From contig CALXNU010000018.1 in NCBI GenBank assembly GCA_944389835.1, forward strand, positions 1 to 34,495: 34,495 nt of DNA, read 5' to 3'. Shown piece after piece: positions 23,587 through 31,063 of this stretch; within the stretch, counting starts at the first letter, position 1, and each line of letters opens with the position of its first letter. Made by a program: the position numbers and the translations under genes. Origin of the DNA: an uncultured Succinivibrionaceae bacterium (GTDB lineage Bacteria > Pseudomonadota > Gammaproteobacteria > Enterobacterales > Succinivibrionaceae). The notes beneath the pieces are model-generated. The model was not told where the DNA came from. It searched no databases and worked only from the letters and a program-made list of their open reading frames with translations.

Positions 23587-23602
23587 TTTGATCAATATCA
23601 AA
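23587..23602. promoter_or_regulatory. FNR box (anaerobic activator site)
   Basis: TTTGATCAATATCAAA contains TTGAT-N4-ATCAA, an exact match to the FNR consensus. It lies 144 bases upstream of the dehydrogenase start and about 90 bases upstream of the LacI-type operator, suitable for activation of the minus-strand operon under low oxygen. Confidence 0.6.
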
Positions 23603-23789
23603 GTTTATTTGATTAAAGATAAGGTGGCTTTTAAGAAAAATTTTGATAAAAATTAAGAAGTTAATTCAGATAGCTTGTTGAATTAAAAAAGTTTTTCTAA
23701 TGCTGTGTTTAAGCAAATGCTTTTTATAAGCTTTAGGCAATCAGTATCTTAAAGATAAAAATGATAACGAAATCAAATTTAGCTTAGGT

Positions 23790-24806
23790 TTAGGCTACTA
23801 GCTTGCCATAGATAAAGATCCGATCAAAGAAGCGAGGAGAATTTTCATGCTCAATAAGTTTAAATAGCAACTCTGAGACGCGAAGTCCCCACTCTGTAGG
23901 ATCGGAGTAAATACAAGGTACGTTGTAACCGAAGTCTTTAGCATAAGGCACGGCATCAATTGAGAAGAATAAAATATCTCGGATATGTAAATTTCGACAC
24001 ACGCCAATGGCAGCAAGTGAGATAGGTCCGTTAATACCTACGATAATATCTGGAAGTTTGCTTTGATTTTCAAGATATTCTAGGATAATTTTACGTGCTT
24101 TATCATAGTTGTAGTTGGCATAAATAGTATCGCAGGTGATGTTATTATGAGCTAAAGATTCTTTAATTCCAGCTATTCTCTCAATGGTAATTTGTGAATC
24201 TTGAGGTCCACCTATAACGAGGATTTTTTTATCTGTTTCCTCAGAAAGATAAAGACCTGCTTTAGTGCCGATTTCAAAATTATTTAAAAATACGCCAGGT
24301 AGAGTTTCAGTTTTAATATCTCTATCAAGTAATACTAGAGGAATATTATTATAGCGAGCTTTTTGAATATACTCTGGATGATAATTTTCAGAATCGTTAA
24401 CCACTGATAGGACAATACCTGCAACTTTGTAACTAAATAAAGTTTCCATTGCTTTACGTTCTCGTTCAGAATTTCCTGCAGTTTCAAACATAATGATGAT
24501 GTAGCCTAATTTGTCAGCCTCTTCATACAATGTTTTTACGACTTGGGCATAAACTGGGTTGTAAGTACTGTCTGTGACGACACCTATGATGGGACTTGAA
24601 TTAGTTTTAAGGTTTCTGGCAAAAGCATTAGGACTGTAATTAAGTTTTGCTGCTACTTTGAAAATTAAATCTCGGGTTTGAGGCTTGACAAGATCTGGCG
24701 AGGAGAAGGCTCGTGAGACCGTGATTGGAGATACCTTAGCCTCTTTGGCAACATCAGACAAGGTAACCTTTTTAGATTCAGAATTTGTATGAGAGTTTGC
24801 TGTCAT
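23790..24806 (-). CDS. LacI family transcriptional regulator
   Basis: This 338-residue regulator has the classical LacI architecture. An N-terminal helix-turn-helix at about 14-36 (VTLSDVAKEAKVSPITVSRAF) and hinge region with LNYSPNAFARNL are followed by a periplasmic-binding-protein-like sensor domain with IGVVTDST, VGINGPISLAA and IDAVPYAKDFG-type segments. It lies between two sugar operons, and near-identical CG-centred palindromes precede both, so it most likely represses both until an inducer such as the pentitol, L-xylulose or a phosphorylated intermediate binds. GAGG lies before the ATG at 24806. It is transcribed towards the dehydrogenase operon and divergently from the transporter operon. 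The inducer cannot be read from the sequence. Confidence 0.9.
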   Translation of the reverse strand: MTANSHTNSESKKVTLSDVAKEAKVSPITVSRAFSSPDLVKPQTRDLIFKVAAKLNYSPNAFARNLKTNSSPIIGVVTDSTYNPVYAQVVKTLYEEADKLGYIIIMFETAGNSERERKAMETLFSYKVAGIVLSVVNDSENYHPEYIQKARYNNIPLVLLDRDIKTETLPGVFLNNFEIGTKAGLYLSEETDKKILVIGGPQDSQITIERIAGIKESLAHNNITCDTIYANYNYDKARKIILEYLENQSKLPDIIVGINGPISLAAIGVCRNLHIRDILFFSIDAVPYAKDFGYNVPCIYSDPTEWGLRVSELLFKLIEHENSPRFFDRIFIYGKLVA

Positions 24807-25211
24807 AAGCGTTAAACCTCATTAATTTAAAATCAATTTTTAGAAGATATAATTTTCTAAATTACATGAACAAAACTAAAATTTATATTTCATTTAAGCA
24901 TAAATGTAACTTAGATTTAATAAAGAGCGCTTTTCCTTTAAGTTTTGAATAAAGTTTATCGCAACCGTTTGTAATGTTAACATATAGTATCATTTTAACC
25001 TAGTATAAAGGGAACAAAATCAGCACTTTTTAAGTGATGATATTTGAATAATTTTATTTAAAATATTATTGATTTTTATTATAAAATTGTTCAATTTCGT
25101 AGTTTTAAATTGAGAACTTTAAAATTCATAAACTTTTGCGATATTTTTAGAGCTTTTCGCAAAATATTTGCGTAAACTAATGGGTAAAAGAGTGTTTAAG
25201 ACAGTTTGATT

Positions 25212-25229
25212 AAAGATAACGTTAACATT
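25212..25229. promoter_or_regulatory. weaker LacI-type operator, possible auxiliary site
   Basis: AAAGATAACGTTAACATT keeps the CG-centred GATAACGTT core of the other operators, with two mismatches between its arms. It lies 247 bases from the main operator at 25476-25491 and overlaps a 15-nt repeat. It could be an auxiliary site for repression by looping. Confidence 0.4.
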
Positions 25230-25403
25230 GTATACTTGATTTAATATTTATCTATCGTCGCTTTTATATATCGTAATGATATATAAATGATTTTTGTGGA
25301 TAAGAGAGGGCTTTGTTTTCTTTAAGATCTCTTTTTAAAAAAGAGTAAAATTTTTTGGGCTCTGTCACATAAAAATAAATAAACCGCATAGAAATGCCAA
25401 AAA

Positions 25404-25419
25404 TGTGGCATTGATCATA
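25404..25419. promoter_or_regulatory. CRP-like site
   Basis: TGTGG-CATTGA-TCATA differs from the CRP consensus TGTGA-N6-TCACA at one base per arm. It is 72 bases upstream of the main operator and 146 bases before the binding-protein gene, a position from which CRP could activate. In such AT-rich DNA a chance match is possible. Confidence 0.35.
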
Positions 25420-25475
25420 AAAAATAATGCAAAAAATCACTAAATTTAAAAATGACAGCTTTACTGTAACTTTAT

Positions 25476-25491
25476 ATGACAACGTTGTCAT
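25476..25491. promoter_or_regulatory. LacI-family operator, transporter-kinase operon
   Basis: ATGACAACGTTGTCAT is a perfect 16-bp palindrome with a central CG, 58 bases upstream of the binding-protein start. It matches the operator before the dehydrogenase operon at all but one core position, tying the two operons to one LacI-type repressor. Its position suggests a block on RNA polymerase at the promoter or just downstream. Confidence 0.8.
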
Positions 25492-25549
25492 TTAAGATCG
25501 GTTTAGCAGTCTTTTTCGTTTAGGATGAAATGTAAGGAGTTCTACGCTT

Positions 25550-26464
25550 ATGAAGTTTGCAAAGTCCTTGTTAGCTGTTGCCACTGGTTTAGCTATTGCC
25601 GTTTCTGCCAATGCAGCTGATGATGGAAAGCTTAAGATTGGTATGTCCTTCCAAGAGATGAACAATCCATATTTCGTAACTATGCAAGAGGCTTTAGAAG
25701 AGGCTTGTGCTTCAATTGGAGCTGAAGTTGTAGTTACCGATGCTCGTCACGATATTTCAAAGCAAATAAGTGACGTTGAGGATATGTTACAAAGAGATAT
25801 CGACATCCTCCTCATTAACCCAACTGACTCTGTTGGTATTCAATCTGCAGTAATTGATGCTCACGAGGCAGGTGTGGTGACCGTCGCTGTTGATGCTCAA
25901 GCTGAAGGCCCATTAGACTCATTCGTAGGTTCTAAGAACTATGATGCAGGTTTCATGGCTTGCAAGTTCTTAGCTGATACCTTAGGTGGTAAGGGTGATG
26001 TTGCAATTTTGGATGGTATTCCTGTAGTACCTATCCTTGAGCGTGTCCGTGGTTGCAATGATGCATTAAAAGAGTATCCAGATATCAAGGTCGTAACTAC
26101 TCAAAATGGCCAACAAGACCGTGCAATTGCTATGAATGTAACTGAGAATATTCTTCAATCAGCACAAAACTTAAAAGGCTTATTCTCTGTAAACGACGAA
26201 GGTGCAATGGGTGCATTATCTGCCATTCAATCTTCAGGCCGCGATGTGAAGTTAGTATCTGTTGATGGTAACCCACAAGCTGTAGCTGAGATTCAAAAGG
26301 GCAATACTCCATTTATCGCAACTTCAGCTCAGTACCCAAGAGATCAAGTTAGAGTCGGTATTGGTATCGCTTTAGCTAAGTTCTGGGGTGCTAATGTACC
26401 TAAGGAAATCCCGATTGATGTAACCTTAATTACCAAGGACAATGCAGCTGGATTCTCCTGGTAA
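25550..26464 (+). CDS. RbsB-like periplasmic sugar-binding protein
   Basis: This 304-residue protein has a Sec signal peptide cleaved near SANAA at about 22 and the type I periplasmic-binding fold of the ribose/xylitol/erythritol group. Visible family features are GMSFQEMNNPYFVTM at the start of the first lobe, LLINPTDSVGIQSAV, VAVDAQAEG, the hinge-region FSVNDEGAMGAL, and VSVDGNPQAV. It is the first gene of an operon with an RbsA-like ATPase, RbsC-like permease and a sugar kinase, and should be its dedicated ligand receptor. A GGAG site precedes the ATG, and the LacI-type operator lies just upstream. Ligand is probably a pentitol or pentulose given the enzymes of the regulon; this is inference. 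It is distinct from the MglB-like protein of the opposite operon. Confidence 0.9.
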   Translation: MKFAKSLLAVATGLAIAVSANAADDGKLKIGMSFQEMNNPYFVTMQEALEEACASIGAEVVVTDARHDISKQISDVEDMLQRDIDILLINPTDSVGIQSAVIDAHEAGVVTVAVDAQAEGPLDSFVGSKNYDAGFMACKFLADTLGGKGDVAILDGIPVVPILERVRGCNDALKEYPDIKVVTTQNGQQDRAIAMNVTENILQSAQNLKGLFSVNDEGAMGALSAIQSSGRDVKLVSVDGNPQAVAEIQKGNTPFIATSAQYPRDQVRVGIGIALAKFWGANVPKEIPIDVTLITKDNAAGFSW

Positions 26465-26508
26465 TTCCTTAATTTGATTATTAAAAAAATTAGGAAAAAC
26501 GATTTATG

Positions 26509-26534
26509 CTCTCCGCTTTATGCGGAGAGTTTAT
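26509..26534 (+). other. strong intercistronic hairpin after the binding-protein gene
   Basis: CTCTCCGC at 26509-26516 pairs perfectly with GCGGAGAG at 26522-26529 around TTTAT, followed by TTTAT. Such hairpins between binding-protein and ABC genes commonly stabilise the upstream mRNA and partly terminate, giving more binding protein than transporter. It also shows that the ATPase gene starts after it, at 26551. Confidence 0.7.
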
Positions 26535-26550
26535 CAAACAAGGAGTCACA

Positions 26551-28047
26551 ATGGGAAAGCTTCTAGAGCTACAAGGGATAAGCAAATCTTTCCCTGGAGT
26601 TAAAGCACTTGATAATATTTCCCTAAGTTTAGAGCCTGGCGAGATCCATGCTCTGTTAGGTGAAAACGGTGCTGGTAAATCCACATTAATGAAAATTTTA
26701 TGTGGCATTTACTCAAATGATGAAGGGAAAATCTTTGTTAAGGAAAAGGAAGTTAAGTTTGATGGCTATAAAGACGCCATTGAAGCTGGTATTGGCATTA
26801 TCTTCCAAGAGTTTTCTCTTATTCCATATTTAAATGCTTATGAGAATATTTTCTTAAATCGTGAGCCAAAAAATGGCTTAGGTCTTATTGATTTTAACAA
26901 GATGAAAGAAGAGACCTTAAAGATTTTAGAAAAGCTCAACATTAAAATTAATATTGACTGCCCAGTAAATGAACTTAGCGTTGCAGAACAACAGTTCGTT
27001 GAGATTGTTAAAGCTTTATCTTTAAATGCAGAGATCTTAGTACTTGACGAGCCTACTGCTACTTTAACTCCTCGTGAGGCCGATCGTTTATTTAACATCA
27101 TGCGTGATCTTAAAGCTAATGGTGTAGGAATGTTCTTCATCTCCCACCACTTAGAGGAGATCTATCAGATTTGCGATACGATTTCTGTATTACGTGACGG
27201 TCAGTATATCGGTACCATGCCAGTTAAGGATTCTAACGTAGATCAGCTAGTTGAAATGATGGTTGGTCGTAAAGTTGAGAATACTTATCCTAAAAAGCCT
27301 GAAAAAGTGCCTCATGATGAGGTGGTGCTTGAGGTTAAAGATTTAAAGCGTACTAAAGATTTCCATCCTAATAGTTTCAAACTTTACAAAGGTGAGATTT
27401 TAGGATTTGCAGGCTTAGTAGGTTCAGGTCGTACAGAGTTAGCAAGAGCCTTAATTGGTGCTGATCCTTGCTATAGCAAGACTGTCATTTTAGACGGTAA
27501 AGAAGAAAAACTAAAATCCCCTGATGAATCTTTGGCAAAAGGTATTGGCATTTTACCTGAAGATAGAAAAGCTGAAGGTCTTATTCTGTCTTTCTCGGTA
27601 AAGAACAATATCAGCATGAATAATTATTCAAAGTGGCTTAAGAATAAGTTCTTTATCTCAGATGCCATGGAAACGGCTACGGTTAAGGATATTGTCAAGA
27701 AAGTACGCGTTAAAACTCCATCTGAAAACACTACTGTAGGTAATTTAAGTGGTGGTAATCAGCAAAAGGTAGTTATTGGACGCTGGCTTAACAATGATTG
27801 CAAAGTTTTGATTTTCGATGAGCCAACTCGTGGTATTGACGTGGGTGCAAAGGCTGAAATTTATGAGCTGATGCGTCAGTTAACCCAAAGAGGGATCTCG
27901 ATCATCATGATTTCATCAGAGTTGCCTGAAGTTATTGGTGTTTGTGATCGTGTGGAGGTCTTCCGTGAAGGTGCCATTGTGGCAGATCTTGAAGGTGAAG
28001 ATATTAACTCCAATACCATTATGCTTTATATGACAGGAAATAAGTAA
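26551..28047 (+). CDS. sugar ABC transporter ATPase, RbsA-like (tandem domains)
   Basis: This 498-residue protein carries two fused ABC domains, as in RbsA, MglA and XylG. Domain 1 has Walker A GENGAGKST at 37-45, the signature LSVAEQQ, and Walker B VLDEPT. Domain 2 has the degenerate GLVGSGRT at 288-295 that is normal for the second domain of this family, and an intact signature LSGGNQQ at 399-405. It energises import of the sugar bound by the RbsB-like protein, working at the cytoplasmic face with the permease 1 nt downstream. The ATG at 26551 has AAGGAG 5 nt upstream; a longer frame from 26506 would run through the intercistronic hairpin. Length matches the family (about 500). Confidence 0.92.
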   Translation: MGKLLELQGISKSFPGVKALDNISLSLEPGEIHALLGENGAGKSTLMKILCGIYSNDEGKIFVKEKEVKFDGYKDAIEAGIGIIFQEFSLIPYLNAYENIFLNREPKNGLGLIDFNKMKEETLKILEKLNIKINIDCPVNELSVAEQQFVEIVKALSLNAEILVLDEPTATLTPREADRLFNIMRDLKANGVGMFFISHHLEEIYQICDTISVLRDGQYIGTMPVKDSNVDQLVEMMVGRKVENTYPKKPEKVPHDEVVLEVKDLKRTKDFHPNSFKLYKGEILGFAGLVGSGRTELARALIGADPCYSKTVILDGKEEKLKSPDESLAKGIGILPEDRKAEGLILSFSVKNNISMNNYSKWLKNKFFISDAMETATVKDIVKKVRVKTPSENTTVGNLSGGNQQKVVIGRWLNNDCKVLIFDEPTRGIDVGAKAEIYELMRQLTQRGISIIMISSELPEVIGVCDRVEVFREGAIVADLEGEDINSNTIMLYMTGNK

Positions 28048-28048
28048 A

Positions 28049-29026
28049 ATGACAAATAACGCCGCTCCAAAATCCGCTTTGGCTGATACTTTTGCTCGTT
28101 TTTCACGTCAGCCAGTATTCTATCCATTAATTGGTTTCTTGCTAGTCTTTATCATCATGACGGTGGTAAGTGACAGCTTTTTAACCTACAACAACCTCTC
28201 TAATATTGGTCGTCAAGTCTCAATTAACGCCATTATTGCTGTTGGTATGACTTTCGCCATTCTAACAGGTGGTATTGATTTGGGTGTAGGCTCAGTGATG
28301 GCCCTTTCAGGTACCATCATGGCAGGTCTTATGGTTTCAGGCATTCCAATGCCAGTTGCCATTATTTTAGGCCTTCTTTTAGGTACCTTCTTAGGTGGCT
28401 TGAATGGTTTCATGATTGCCTACGGCAAGATGCCAGCCTTCATCGTAACCTTAGCTATGATGACCATAGCAAGAGGCTTAGCCTTAATCTATACCGGTGG
28501 TTACCCAATTGCAGGCTTAGATAACGCTTTTAGTTTCTTTGGTCGTGGTAATGTGCTTGGAATTGAAACTCCAATTGTAATTACCATTTTGGTATACGCT
28601 ATCGCTTATGTGGTGCTCACTCGTACCCCATTTGGCCGTCATGTTTATGCAACCGGTGGTAATTACGAAGCATCACGTTTAAGCGGTATTAAGGTTTCTA
28701 AGATCCTCTTTTTAGTTTACGCCATTTCAGGTTTTACCTCCGCTTTAGCAGGTTTGATTATTTCCTCTCGTTTAATGTCAGGACAACCAAATGCTGGTGT
28801 GGCATTCGAGCTTGATGCTATTGCCGCAGTAGTGTTAGGTGGTGCTGCTATGAATGGTGGTAAAGGAACCATCATCGGCACCTTAATGGGCGCTTTGCTC
28901 TTAGGTGTTTTAAATAACGGCTTGAACCTCATTGGCATTAATCCTTATGTTCAGAACGTCATTAAAGGCATCATTATTCTTATCGCCATCTATGTAGGTT
29001 CTGAGAAGAAGAAAGCTCGTAGTTAA
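28049..29026 (+). CDS. sugar ABC transporter permease, RbsC-like
   Basis: This 325-residue inner-membrane protein of the RbsC/XylH/AraH family has about eight to ten hydrophobic segments. Family signatures are the early GMTFAILTGGIDLGVGSVMAL, the GLNGFMIAYGKMPAFIVTLAMM segment, TPFGRHVYATGGNYEASRLSGI (the cytoplasmic loop contacting the ATPase), and AAVVLGGAAMNGGKGT. It forms the membrane channel with the ATPase whose stop codon is 1 nt upstream, which suggests translational coupling. Substrate is probably a pentose, pentulose or pentitol, by context. Confidence 0.92.
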   Translation: MTNNAAPKSALADTFARFSRQPVFYPLIGFLLVFIIMTVVSDSFLTYNNLSNIGRQVSINAIIAVGMTFAILTGGIDLGVGSVMALSGTIMAGLMVSGIPMPVAIILGLLLGTFLGGLNGFMIAYGKMPAFIVTLAMMTIARGLALIYTGGYPIAGLDNAFSFFGRGNVLGIETPIVITILVYAIAYVVLTRTPFGRHVYATGGNYEASRLSGIKVSKILFLVYAISGFTSALAGLIISSRLMSGQPNAGVAFELDAIAAVVLGGAAMNGGKGTIIGTLMGALLLGVLNNGLNLIGINPYVQNVIKGIIILIAIYVGSEKKKARS

Positions 29027-29070
29027 TTTAAAGCTTAATCTTCAAGAAGTTAAATTTAAGGAGTTGTTTT

Positions 29071-30546
29071 ATGAGTTATTTTCTCGGTATCGATTTAGGC
29101 GGTACCGTCATTAAAGCTGGTATTTATGACGGTAAGGGTGATGAGATAGCAGTTTTTGAGCATAAGGCTGTATCTTTAAGTGAGCAAATTGGCTTTGCCG
29201 AGCGCGATATGGATGAGATGTGGCAGGCAGTTTGCACAGTAACTAAAGGTGCGGTGGCTAAAGCTCAAATTGATAAAAAAGAGATTAAAGGTGTCTCTTT
29301 CTCATCCCATGGCAAGGGTTTATATGCTGTAGATAAAAATGGCAAACCAGTACGTAAGGGTATTAACTCTTCTGATACCCGTTCAGTAGATTTAGTCCTT
29401 AAGTGGCTTGCCGATGGTACTGCGCAAAAGAGCTATCCTTATGGATTACAGCAGATGTGGACAGGCCATCCTGTTTCAATCTTAGCTTGGCTTAAAGCTC
29501 ATGAAAGAGAGAATTACGATAATATTCATGCCATTTTGATGGTTCATGACTATATTCGTTTCCGCATGACAGGTGAGTTAGGCGCTGAAATTACCAATAT
29601 CTCAGGCAGTAACCTCTACAATGTGCAAAGTGGCACTTATGACCCTAAGCTTATGGCGATGTTTGGTCTTGAAGAGTGCATGGATAAGGTAGTTAAGGTC
29701 GTTGACTCTTCAGAAGAATGTGGTCAAGTCATGCCATCTGTTGCAGATGATTTAGGCTTGGAGGCTGGAACTCCGGTCTTTGGTGGTTTCTTTGATGTTG
29801 TGGCTGCTGCTGTATCTTCAGGTGTTATTGATGATACTGCAATAAGTGCTGCAGCCGGTACCTGGTCAATTGCCACAGCCGTTCACAATAAGATCACCTT
29901 AAAAGAAGATCATAATTATGTGTGGGGCAATTACTGTATTCCAGGTTTGTACTTTGTCCATGAAGGATCACCTACCTCTGCCTCTAACCTTACTTGGTGG
30001 CGCGATAACGTGCTTACTAATGTAAGTTTAGATAAATGCAATAGCGCAGTAGCCTCAGCTATTGAGAAGCAAGCTGAAAGTTCTTTATTCTTCTTACCAT
30101 ATTTGTATGGTTCAAACTATCAAGTAGGTATGAATGCAGGTCTTTGTGGCTTACAAGCCCATCATACGATAGATGATATCGTCTATGCTATTTATGAGGG
30201 TATCGTTTTCTCTCATACCTTAAATCAAGATAAGGTTTTAGAGATTTCACCTAATGTAAAGACGATTCGTATGAATGGTGGCCCTACTAATTCTGAGCCT
30301 TGGATGAAGATGTATGCTTCATGCGCTGGATTACCTGCTGAAATTTCTACAGTCAAGCAAACAGGCTGTAAGGCTGCAGCAATTTGTGCAGCAGTAGGTT
30401 CTGGATATTTTAAGGACTATATTGAAGCTGTAAAAGCTACCTCACAAAAGATGAGAGTAGTAGATCCTGATCCAAAGCTTGGTAAATATTTAAGAGAGCG
30501 TTATGAAAGGTTCCTTGAGCTAAATAAGAAGCTCTCTCACGATTAA
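29071..30546 (+). CDS. FGGY carbohydrate kinase, L-xylulose kinase (LyxK)-like
   Basis: This 491-residue kinase of the FGGY family has the phosphate-binding GIDLGGT at 6-12, the substrate-site segment FAERDMDEMW, MWTGHPVSILAWLKAHE, MVHDYIRFRMTGE, and the second ATPase motif in AAAGTWSIATA. From memory these segments follow E. coli LyxK closely, which phosphorylates L-xylulose to L-xylulose-5-phosphate. The product is the substrate of the UlaE/SgbU-type epimerase encoded at 20326-21195, so the two enzymes make a logical pair. AAGGAG precedes the ATG after a 44-nt gap from the permease. Erythritol or other FGGY kinases are alternatives, but the LyxK resemblance and the epimerase favour L-xylulose. 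The operon ends with hairpins downstream. Confidence 0.87.
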   Translation: MSYFLGIDLGGTVIKAGIYDGKGDEIAVFEHKAVSLSEQIGFAERDMDEMWQAVCTVTKGAVAKAQIDKKEIKGVSFSSHGKGLYAVDKNGKPVRKGINSSDTRSVDLVLKWLADGTAQKSYPYGLQQMWTGHPVSILAWLKAHERENYDNIHAILMVHDYIRFRMTGELGAEITNISGSNLYNVQSGTYDPKLMAMFGLEECMDKVVKVVDSSEECGQVMPSVADDLGLEAGTPVFGGFFDVVAAAVSSGVIDDTAISAAAGTWSIATAVHNKITLKEDHNYVWGNYCIPGLYFVHEGSPTSASNLTWWRDNVLTNVSLDKCNSAVASAIEKQAESSLFFLPYLYGSNYQVGMNAGLCGLQAHHTIDDIVYAIYEGIVFSHTLNQDKVLEISPNVKTIRMNGGPTNSEPWMKMYASCAGLPAEISTVKQTGCKAAAICAAVGSGYFKDYIEAVKATSQKMRVVDPDPKLGKYLRERYERFLELNKKLSHD

Positions 30547-30563
30547 AGTGTCGTCCTCCTTGT

Positions 30564-30595
30564 CCAAACTGGTTTCCCCTTGTGACCAGTTTTGG
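30564..30595 (+). other. imperfect hairpin downstream of the kinase gene
   Basis: CCAAACTGGT at 30564-30573 pairs with ACCAGTTTTGG at 30585-30595 with one bulged base. No T-run follows. It precedes the better terminator at 30610 and may protect the transcript end. Confidence 0.45.
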
Positions 30596-30609
30596 AAAAT
30601 CCTCCAAGC

Positions 30610-30640
30610 ATATGCTGGCTTTTGCCAGCATATTTATTAA
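30610..30640 (+). terminator. rho-independent terminator of the transporter-kinase operon
   Basis: ATATGCTGGC at 30610-30619 pairs perfectly with GCCAGCATAT at 30624-30633 around TTTT, followed by TTATTAATT. It separates the plus-strand operon from the convergent small gene ending at 30649. Confidence 0.75.
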
Positions 30641-30648
30641 TTAAAAGC

Positions 30649-31053
30649 TTAAGCTTTAAGATCTGTAGGATCACCTACAGTAAATTCAGAGTTCTCTTTA
30701 GCTAAAGGCTGGGGCATATAACCTATAAGAGCCTCATTTTCCTCTAGCACACAAATCCACTGCTCTTTAAACACAGAACCTTTAATAGCCTGAACTTTGC
30801 CCTCTATATTTTCTGAATTTAAATAGTCTTGAGCATATCTTTCATGACACCAGACGGGAAGAATTTGGGCATATCCTTCAGAATCATCTTCGCTTTCTAA
30901 TACATCCTCAAGAAAATAAGGACCTGAATTATCATTCATGGTAATGATAAAAAGCTCATCATTTTCTTTAAATTTCTGCTTGAAGTGAGCTTCGCGGTAT
31001 TCAGCATTAAGATTATTTACCGCTTCATATTCTTTATCGGTTAACTCGTACAT
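30649..31053 (-). CDS. small acidic protein, DUF2750-like
   Basis: Counting from the ATG at 31053, this is a 134-residue soluble, acidic protein without signal peptide. The pattern of a strand-rich start (ELFIITMND), a central ILPVWCHERYAQDYL, and a later WICVLEENEALIGYMPQP resembles DUF2750 proteins, which have a WPHxEYA-type central motif; the function of that family is not known to me. The start was chosen because AGGAG at 31063-31059 on the minus strand lies 5 nt upstream; the longer frame from 31074 would overlap uvrA. It begins 10 nt after the uvrA stop, in the same direction, so it is probably co-transcribed with uvrA. Confidence 0.65.
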   Translation of the reverse strand: MYELTDKEYEAVNNLNAEYREAHFKQKFKENDELFIITMNDNSGPYFLEDVLESEDDSEGYAQILPVWCHERYAQDYLNSENIEGKVQAIKGSVFKEQWICVLEENEALIGYMPQPLAKENSEFTVGDPTDLKA

Positions 31054-31063
31054 AAAAGCTCCT

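Larger units (their letters stand above)
23444..23789. other. regulatory region upstream of the dehydrogenase operon
   Basis: These 346 AT-rich bases lie between the lacI-type gene and the dehydrogenase gene and contain no gene. They hold an operator at 23496-23513, a consensus FNR box at 23587-23602, a degenerate second FNR-like site at 23643-23656 (TTGAT, 4 nt, ATTAA) and a 15-nt sequence at 23608-23622 that recurs before the transporter operon. A possible minus-strand -10 TAAAAT at 23569-23564 would put the start of transcription near 23557, with the FNR box about 38 bases upstream and the operator about 50 bases downstream. No clear terminator for the regulator gene is seen. Confidence 0.55.
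24807..25549. other. 743-bp divergent regulatory region
   Basis: This very AT-rich region between the divergent regulator and transporter genes has no convincing coding sequence; a 75-codon minus-strand frame at 25264-25491 is low-complexity and overlaps the operator. It contains a perfect operator at 25476-25491, a weaker operator-like site at 25212-25229, a CRP-like site at 25404-25419, a 10-bp palindrome ATGTTAACAT at 24974-24983, and a PurR-like GCAACCGTTTGT at 24961-24972 that might be used by another LacI-family member. The length is unusual for this compact genome and implies multi-factor control. Confidence 0.5.

Noticed and set aside
25264..25491. 75-codon minus-strand open frame in the divergent regulatory region
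   Set aside because: It is rich in Phe, Tyr, Ile and Lys as expected from AT-rich noncoding DNA, has no ribosome site, and covers the CRP-like site and the main operator.
26838..27140. 100-codon minus-strand open frame opposite the RbsA-like gene
   Set aside because: It lies wholly inside a conserved ABC ATPase and has no recognisable family features or ribosome site.
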